18,477 nucleotides of DNA from an uncultured beta proteobacterium (lineage in GTDB: Bacteria; Pseudomonadota; Gammaproteobacteria; Burkholderiales; SG8-39), in the NCBI GenBank assembly GCA_903868285.1, contig CAIPUP010000382.1, forward strand, positions 1 to 18,477, given 5' to 3'. Made by a program: the position numbers and the translations under genes. Positions 13,619 through 18,477 of this stretch are shown here, in pieces (the stretch's first letter is position 1; the number at the start of each line of letters is the position of its first letter). The notes beneath the pieces are model-generated. The model saw only the letters and a program-made list of their open reading frames with translations, was not told the DNA's origin and ran no database searches.

Positions 13619-14953
13619 ATGGAAATCTTTTCGACTGAGTTTCTGGCAGCGCTTGGGGCGATTATTTTGATTGACCTGGTTCTGGCCGGTGACAACGCCA
13701 TTGTCATAGCCTTGGCGGCGCGTAGCCTTCCGGCACATCTGCAGCGCAAGGCCATCCTATGGGGCACCGTGGGAGCGATTGGCGTTCGTACCCTGATGAC
13801 AGTAGCGGTGGTGTGGCTGTTGAAGATTCCTGGGCTGTTGTTGGCCGGGGGCGTGCTGTTGGTGTGGATCGCGGTCAAGCTGTTGCGACCGGATAGCTCT
13901 GGATCGGAAGAACACAAAGTCAGTGCTGCAGGCTTCTGGACTGCGATGAAAACCATCGTTATTGCCGATGCCGTGATGGGTCTGGACAACGTGCTGGCGG
14001 TAGCCGGTGCAGCGCACGGTAGCTTCTTGCTGGTTGCGCTGGGCCTGCTGATCAGCATTCCCATTGTGGTGTGGGGCAGCACGGTGGTCTTGCACTGGGT
14101 GGAACGTTTCCCGGTCATCGTACAGGCTGGTTCAGCGATTCTTGCCTGGACTGCCGCCAAGATGATTCTGTCCGAGCCGCTGCTGAAAACCTGGATCCAT
14201 GTCGATGGCATATCGGCCTGGGTGTTCAGCGCAGGCGTGATCGCGCTGACGCTGGGTCTGGGCGCCTGGCGCAAGAAGACAGGCCACGATCGCGCTTCAT
14301 CAACCCCTGTTGCTGCTAACGATGTGGCAATGGATTCAAACGTTATCCACCCCAGCAAGGAGCCTGTAATGATGACATCCGATAGTGCATCCGCTGTCCC
14401 GAGCGATGTTGCCAACGGTGACCAACAGAATCACCTGATTTCAAGCGACCAGCGGCACATCCTGCTACCCATGAATGACTCCGCCCAAGCCCATGCAGCG
14501 CTTCGGCATGTTGTTCAACAGTACGCTGGACAGCCGCGCGTCAAGGTGCATTTGCTACATGTATCGCCAAAGCTTCATCGTCATGCGGCACGCTTTCTCA
14601 GCAAGCCTGCACTGGCGCGCAATGCTGGGGCAAGTGCTCAAAAGGCATTTGCACAGGCGCGCCGATTACTCGCCACACAGGGCATTGCCTTCGAGCCGCA
14701 TGTAGTCCGTGCCCTTGATACCAGTGCCGCCATAATGGCGACAGCGCAGCGTTTGGGTTGCGAGCGCATCGTCATGGGTAGCGTACGCAAGAACAATCTG
14801 CTGCGCTGGTTTACTGGCTCGCTCACTGGCCGGATGCTGGAACGCGCTTCTGTGCCAGTCGAAGTGGTGCTGGAAGGTCGGCCAGATGCCTTCACTCGTC
14901 TGGGTATCCCGGCGGGCCTGGCCGTAGCGCTGGCAGCGGTTGTTCTGGACTGA
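13619..14953 (+). CDS. TerC-family (YjbE-type) membrane protein fused to a UspA domain
   Basis: A 444-residue two-part protein. Residues 1 to about 222 are a TerC membrane domain with repeated acidic motifs IDLVLAGDNA (D19, D25, N26) and ADAVMGLDNV (D117, D123, N124), as in proposed Mn2+ exporters that help metallate secreted proteins. A polar linker (about 225-280) joins a universal stress protein domain (about 280-425) with HILLPMNDSAQA and the nucleotide-loop-like MGSVRKNNLLRWFTGSLTG. The usual G-x2-G-x9-G-S motif has R390 in place of its second glycine. A hydrophobic tail (426-443) ends the protein. AGGGGAG at 13607-13613 sets the start at 13619; longer readings run into the riboswitch. 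Regulation is probably by Mn2+ through the upstream riboswitch. A good internal start lies at 14369. Confidence 0.88.
   Translation: MEIFSTEFLAALGAIILIDLVLAGDNAIVIALAARSLPAHLQRKAILWGTVGAIGVRTLMTVAVVWLLKIPGLLLAGGVLLVWIAVKLLRPDSSGSEEHKVSAAGFWTAMKTIVIADAVMGLDNVLAVAGAAHGSFLLVALGLLISIPIVVWGSTVVLHWVERFPVIVQAGSAILAWTAAKMILSEPLLKTWIHVDGISAWVFSAGVIALTLGLGAWRKKTGHDRASSTPVAANDVAMDSNVIHPSKEPVMMTSDSASAVPSDVANGDQQNHLISSDQRHILLPMNDSAQAHAALRHVVQQYAGQPRVKVHLLHVSPKLHRHAARFLSKPALARNAGASAQKAFAQARRLLATQGIAFEPHVVRALDTSAAIMATAQRLGCERIVMGSVRKNNLLRWFTGSLTGRMLERASVPVEVVLEGRPDAFTRLGIPAGLAVALAAVVLD
14357..14374 (+). promoter_or_regulatory. Internal ribosome-binding site and in-frame ATG before the UspA domain
   Basis: AAGGAG (14357-14362) is followed after 6 nt by ATG ATG (14369-14374), in frame with the TerC-UspA gene at residue 251, in the linker between the two domains. 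Initiation here would make a free 194-residue UspA-type protein. Spacing and match are as good as for normal starts in this window. Use of the site is inferred. Confidence 0.5.
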
Positions 14954-14993
14954 GGCAGCTGTGGTGCGGTGGGTGACGTATGACGCAGGTACG

Positions 14994-16748
14994 TTAATGC
15001 CCGGTCACCTGCCGCATCAACGCCAGGCAATCGCCAGGCAGGCGATTGCCTCTCCAGCAAACATGCTGATCCGGTCGGATCAGCGCCAGATCGCGGCCAT
15101 AAAGCTGCCGCGCTTCGTCATCCTCGACATCGACAACCGCTAGCGGTATGCGCATGGCGATAGCGACGGACTTTAGTGCAGCACCGGAGTCGCTGGCGCT
15201 ATGCAAGCGCAGCAAGGTGAATCCAATGCCAAACAAATCGAACAGCGATCGTCGGTGCAATAGGCCGGGTGGATCGAAAAAACAATGTGGGGCACGACCA
15301 CCAGGTACGGCGCTGGGCGTGTAGGACACATAGCTGTCGGGTGGCGGTGCACCATCCTCGGCAATGAGCGGGGAACCGTCATAGCGCACACCGAGTTGCA
15401 CACCGATGGAACCAAACTCTTCGCCAAACGTAGACAGATAAGCCCCTGCACTGCGACGCGCATCCTCGCCCGCGGCGGTGTTTTGTTCGATGCAATCTGC
15501 AACGGGAACAGAGCCAACGTTACGGGCTAACTGCTGCGCGGCGGTGGTATTGCGGCGCGCCACTGGTTGTCGCTCTGTTTGGTAGCTGGCCAGCAAATGT
15601 GTTCCTGCCCATCCCTGTACCGACGCGGCCAGCTTCCAGGCCAGATTGGCTGCGCCATCAATCCCGGTATTCATGCCAAAGCCCCCGGTTGGTGTAAAGA
15701 GATGGATGGCATCACCAGCCAGGAAAATGCGCTTCCCGCTACCGAACTGTTCCGCCCAAAGTGCTACGCCTGCGGTCCAGTTGCGATTGCCCAGCACTTC
15801 CACCTGTAAGGGCAGGCCACAGGCCTGTTGGAAGCTGCGCAGGATGTCTTGCTGATTGAACTCCTGACCATCGGGCAAGCGAGTCCAGTACAGAAACTCG
15901 TCTTTGCCATTGAGTGCCACCAACGCCGTACGAAGTTCGGGATTGACGACCCAGTACTGCCAGCTTTCCCGTCCAGAAAAACAGCGTGTAATTAAATCCG
16001 GCACACGCAAGTGGCTGGAAATGGTGCGACCACCCAGGAAGGCCTGCTTCAGATTGTCATGGCCCTGATACGGGATACCAAGTGTTCTTCGCACATGGCT
16101 TTGCCCGCCATCGCAACCAACCATGTATTGCACACGCCAGGTCTCCCGCTCGGATTGCGATGCCCCGGCTGGTCCGCGCTCGCTAGCTTGAGCCGCTTGG
16201 ACAGCATGATCGAAGTAGTCCACGTTATCGGCATTTTTTTGCTGCACCCTGTGCGCTTGCAGCACAACACCATCATCGCTTTCGGTGAATTGATCCACCT
16301 GCCAGCCATAACGCAACTGGATATTTTTACGCGTTCGTACATGGCCAGACAGAAACTGCTCGACATACATTTGGTTAGCGCGATGTATCGGCTCGAAGTT
16401 CTGATGCGTCCTGGGGGCAGCAACCACACTGCGTATTTTTTCCCGTTCGGAAGGCATGTGGATCCGCGCCAGCTCATGGCTGTTGTAGCGGGTGAAGTAG
16501 GAAACATCGGTCTGATGCTCCGGGGGTAGTCCGAGCGCACGAATGCTGCGACTGATTCCGAGCCGCCGGTAGTGCTCCATGGTGCGCGAGTTATGCGTGC
16601 TGCCCTTGGGATGCCAGCGCGTGTCCTGCTCGATATTGAACAGGACTGTCTTGACGCCATGACGGTCGAGGAACAAGGCCAGCATCATGCCCACGGGACC
16701 GCCACCGACGATGGCGACTTCGGCGGTGTTTACACTCGTAGCAGTCAT
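14994..16748 (-). CDS. FAD-dependent monooxygenase (phenol hydroxylase/MhpA-like)
   Basis: A 584-residue class A flavoprotein hydroxylase. It has the dinucleotide motif GGGPVG (15-20), the DG motif CDGGQSHVRR (D213, G214) and the GD motif GDAIHLFTPTGGFGMNTGIDGAANLAWKLA (from G345, D346). The C-terminal part (about 400-584) resembles the thioredoxin-like dimerisation domain of phenol hydroxylase/MhpA-type enzymes, ending IRPDQHVCWRG. Such enzymes add a hydroxyl to aromatic or similar rings using NAD(P)H and O2. Between about 165 and 205 there is a polar, Ala-rich insert before the DG motif. The ATG overlaps the TctC stop (ATGA, 16745-16748), so the genes are coupled. With the upstream LLM enzyme it suggests an oxidative degradation pathway. 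Substrate unknown. Confidence 0.9.
   Translation of the reverse strand: MTATSVNTAEVAIVGGGPVGMMLALFLDRHGVKTVLFNIEQDTRWHPKGSTHNSRTMEHYRRLGISRSIRALGLPPEHQTDVSYFTRYNSHELARIHMPSEREKIRSVVAAPRTHQNFEPIHRANQMYVEQFLSGHVRTRKNIQLRYGWQVDQFTESDDGVVLQAHRVQQKNADNVDYFDHAVQAAQASERGPAGASQSERETWRVQYMVGCDGGQSHVRRTLGIPYQGHDNLKQAFLGGRTISSHLRVPDLITRCFSGRESWQYWVVNPELRTALVALNGKDEFLYWTRLPDGQEFNQQDILRSFQQACGLPLQVEVLGNRNWTAGVALWAEQFGSGKRIFLAGDAIHLFTPTGGFGMNTGIDGAANLAWKLAASVQGWAGTHLLASYQTERQPVARRNTTAAQQLARNVGSVPVADCIEQNTAAGEDARRSAGAYLSTFGEEFGSIGVQLGVRYDGSPLIAEDGAPPPDSYVSYTPSAVPGGRAPHCFFDPPGLLHRRSLFDLFGIGFTLLRLHSASDSGAALKSVAIAMRIPLAVVDVEDDEARQLYGRDLALIRPDQHVCWRGNRLPGDCLALMRQVTGH
15025..15051. repeat. Perfect 11-bp hairpin inside the 3' end of the monooxygenase gene
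   Basis: AGGCAATCGCC (15025-15035), AGGCA, then GGCGATTGCCT (15041-15051) form a perfect 11-bp stem with a 5-nt loop, about 30 nt before the stop of the minus-strand gene. No T-run follows. It lies just past the end of the convergent TerC-UspA gene and could slow polymerase or protect a 3' end from either side; function is unknown. Confidence 0.6.
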
Positions 16749-17728
16749 TCCGGCTTGATACCTGCGGCCTGTATCACCTGTCGAATGATTTCCAAATCGG
16801 ATTTAATCACTTGGGAAAATTCATCGGCACTACTGCCGGTAACCTCAAAGCCTAGGTTTTCCAGGCGTTGACGCACTTCCGGTGCTGATACGGCACCGCG
16901 CAGTTCGCTGTTCAAGCGATCAACAATCGCCTTGGACATGCCGGCCGGGCCGAGCACGCCCATCCAGGTTTCCGGGATATACAAGCCAGTGATTGATTCC
17001 CCGATGGTCGGTAGCTCAGGCGCACCACGAAAGCGACGTTTCTCCAGCACTGCCAGAGCTCTTAGGCGTCCCGCCTTAGCATGCGGCAAGATCGATGAGG
17101 CACTAATGATGACCATGGGAATAGACCCTGCCAGGACGTCATTGATGCCAGGATTACCCCCCTTGTAGGGCACATGCTCGATGTTCAGACCCGCTGCACG
17201 CGCCAGAAGAATTCCACCGAGATGCTGTTGCGAGCCATAGCCCGTCGTGCCATAAAAAATCTTCCCAGGGTTGGCCTTGGCATTCTGAATGAACTCCTGC
17301 ATCGTGTTCACGCCGAGCGACGGATGAACCGCGATGGCCTGCGGCGCAACGCCGACCGCTGCGATTGGTGTGAAATCGCTCACCGTGTCATAGGGAACAC
17401 TGCGCGAGAAAAACGGCCCGATGTAATGCACGATCGAGGTCAGCAGCAGGCTGTGGCCATCTGCACCGGCCTTGGCTACGTTATCGGCTCCGATGACCGA
17501 ATTACCCCCGGGACGATTCTCGACCAAGACCGGTTGTCGCAGTTGTTCCCCAAGCTTGTGTGCCAGTGGGCGGGCAAAGGCATCGAACGCCCCGCCCGCT
17601 GCATACGGCACAACCAATCGCAAAGACTTTGCAGGGAAGGTTTGGCTCTGCGCCACGCAGACCGATGCAAGACAGCCCGCCATGCCAACCAGTATGTGTC
17701 GAAGGCAGATGGATAGGATCATGATCAT
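16745..17728 (-). CDS. Bug/TctC family periplasmic solute-binding receptor
   Basis: A 327-residue orphan receptor. Family marks are FPAKSLRLVVPYAAGGAFDAFAR, VENRPGGNSVIGADNVAKAGADGHSL, VHPSLGVNTMQEF, VPYKGGNPGINDVLAGS and the C-terminal AAGIKPE. I chose the ATG at 17728, because AAAGG lies 6 nt before it; an in-frame GTG at 17743 would add five residues. The signal peptide MIMILSICLRHILVGMAGCLASVCVA is probably cut near VCVA/QSQ. It sits 23 bp after the luciferase-like monooxygenase gene and its stop overlaps the start of the FAD monooxygenase, so all three are one operon. It probably delivers or senses the substrate of those two enzymes; the ligand is unknown. Confidence 0.9.
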   Translation of the reverse strand: MIMILSICLRHILVGMAGCLASVCVAQSQTFPAKSLRLVVPYAAGGAFDAFARPLAHKLGEQLRQPVLVENRPGGNSVIGADNVAKAGADGHSLLLTSIVHYIGPFFSRSVPYDTVSDFTPIAAVGVAPQAIAVHPSLGVNTMQEFIQNAKANPGKIFYGTTGYGSQQHLGGILLARAAGLNIEHVPYKGGNPGINDVLAGSIPMVIISASSILPHAKAGRLRALAVLEKRRFRGAPELPTIGESITGLYIPETWMGVLGPAGMSKAIVDRLNSELRGAVSAPEVRQRLENLGFEVTGSSADEFSQVIKSDLEIIRQVIQAAGIKPE

Positions 17729-17751
17729 TTCCAACCTTTGCACCAGCGAAG

Positions 17752-18477
17752 TTAGGCGACGAAAGAAAACTCTCCGAATTGTTCCTTGGATGCTTTGCGC
17801 AGTAGTGGCATCACATCCTGGGCGAAGCGTTCCATGTTGCGGCGAGTCATTTCGGCTGGCATGGTGCCGAACTGCAACATCACCAGCAGATTGCCGAAGC
17901 CGATATCTTTTTGATAGGCAATGAGTTTCTCTGCAACGGTCTTGGCACTGCCACAGGTCATCATGCCCATCTGGTTGGCTTTGCCAGTGTCGGCTTTCTC
18001 ATGCGCGGCAGTTTTTGCCGCCACGATGCCCTTGGCGGACTCGCGCGAGGTATAGCCAGGAGGCATCAACATCTCGAGAGGCATCTTGCCCAGGAACTCG
18101 TTACGGAAGTTTTCGTAATGGATCGAGCAATCCTTGAGTGCAGATTCGTCACTATCGCCGATATACACCGGGGTGGCCCAACCCAGTTGACGCGGATGGT
18201 GGGTGTAGCCATGTCCCTGGGCCATGGCCTGATAGAGCTTGAGGTTCTTCTGCACCGCTGTGATCGGACTGAAGGTTTGCAGATAGGTGTATTTGCGTGA
18301 TGGGTGTGATGCGAACTCCACGGTCTCGCGACTGCCTTGCGATGGAATCCAGATCGGTGCATGCGGGCGCTGGAAGGGACGGGGCCAGATGTTCACGTAT
18401 TCAAAATGGAAATGCTTGCTGTGCCATTCGAATGGGCCCGGGTCAGTCCAGGCCTTGATGATCAGGTCGTGCGCCTC
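17752..18477 (-). CDS. Luciferase-like (LLM class) flavin-dependent monooxygenase, partial
   Basis: The last 241 residues are visible; the frame stays open to the window edge, so the start lies beyond 18477. The segment PGPFEWHSKHFHFEYVNIWPRP followed by HAPIWIPSQGS is typical of bacterial luciferase-type flavin oxidoreductases that use FMNH2 or F420. The C-terminus has a helical region and a TCGSAKTVAEKLIAYQ stretch where family members hold a gated or tail element. Such enzymes often oxidise or desulfurise small organics with reduced flavin from a partner reductase; no reductase is seen here. It is the first visible gene of the operon with the TctC receptor and FAD hydroxylase. Confidence 0.88.
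   Translation of the reverse strand, partial: EAHDLIIKAWTDPGPFEWHSKHFHFEYVNIWPRPFQRPHAPIWIPSQGSRETVEFASHPSRKYTYLQTFSPITAVQKNLKLYQAMAQGHGYTHHPRQLGWATPVYIGDSDESALKDCSIHYENFRNEFLGKMPLEMLMPPGYTSRESAKGIVAAKTAAHEKADTGKANQMGMMTCGSAKTVAEKLIAYQKDIGFGNLLVMLQFGTMPAEMTRRNMERFAQDVMPLLRKASKEQFGEFSFVA

Noticed and set aside
17630..17728. Possible lipoprotein signal (GMAGC) in the TctC protein at 16745
   Set aside because: The residues before the cysteine do not fit a lipobox well, and a normal cleavage site near VCVA/QSQ is present.
1..18477. CRISPR arrays, tRNA or rRNA genes, insertion sequences, transposases
   Set aside because: No regularly spaced repeats, cloverleaf-like segments, rRNA sequence, transposase coding sequence or terminal inverted repeats with target duplications were seen.

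Overview
The window looks like a GC-rich betaproteobacterial chromosome, probably Burkholderiales and possibly an Alcaligenaceae relative. The main reason is four orphan Bug/TctC-type periplasmic solute receptors in 18.5 kb, none with its TctA/TctB membrane partners, each set in a small catabolic operon. The LysR regulator, class I fumarase with a UPF0114 neighbour and yybP-ykoY-controlled TerC protein also fit. The species cannot be fixed from the sequence alone.

Layout. (1) 1-3554, plus strand: the 3' end of an SdhA/FrdA-like flavoprotein, a 2Fe-2S-only ferredoxin-like subunit, a HyuB/oxoprolinase-B-type subunit and a TctC receptor, tightly packed as one operon. (2) 3565-9043, minus strand: TctC receptor, UPF0114 membrane protein, class I fumarase, TctC receptor and acyl-CoA dehydrogenase, probably one operon. 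Operons 1 and 2 converge on a perfect 14-bp inverted repeat whose arms are themselves the last codons of both genes. (3) 9199-10068, plus: a single alpha/beta hydrolase. (4) 10109-10659, minus: an AT-rich YefM-YoeB (Axe-Txe) type toxin-antitoxin cassette with a clear sigma-70 promoter and an operator-like palindrome; it looks acquired. (5) 10782-12145, minus: a GlcG/HbpS-family protein and a DapA-superfamily aldolase/lyase, divergent from a LysR regulator at 12322-13266. (6) 13339-14953, plus: promoter, a yybP-ykoY (Mn2+) riboswitch and a TerC-family membrane protein fused to a UspA domain, with an internal ribosome-binding site that could also make free UspA. (7) 14994-18477, minus: a luciferase-like flavin monooxygenase (partial), a TctC receptor and an FAD-dependent aromatic hydroxylase, coupled as an operon.

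Taken together this is an accessory catabolic region. Periplasmic carboxylate receptors sit beside enzymes that would oxidise, hydrate, hydrolyse or cleave small organic acids, and one metal/stress locus and one toxin-antitoxin module are interspersed. Actual substrates cannot be read from the sequence. The features most worth following up are the TerC-UspA fusion with its riboswitch and internal start, the flavoprotein/2Fe-2S/HyuB/TctC operon, and the double-flavoenzyme/TctC operon.
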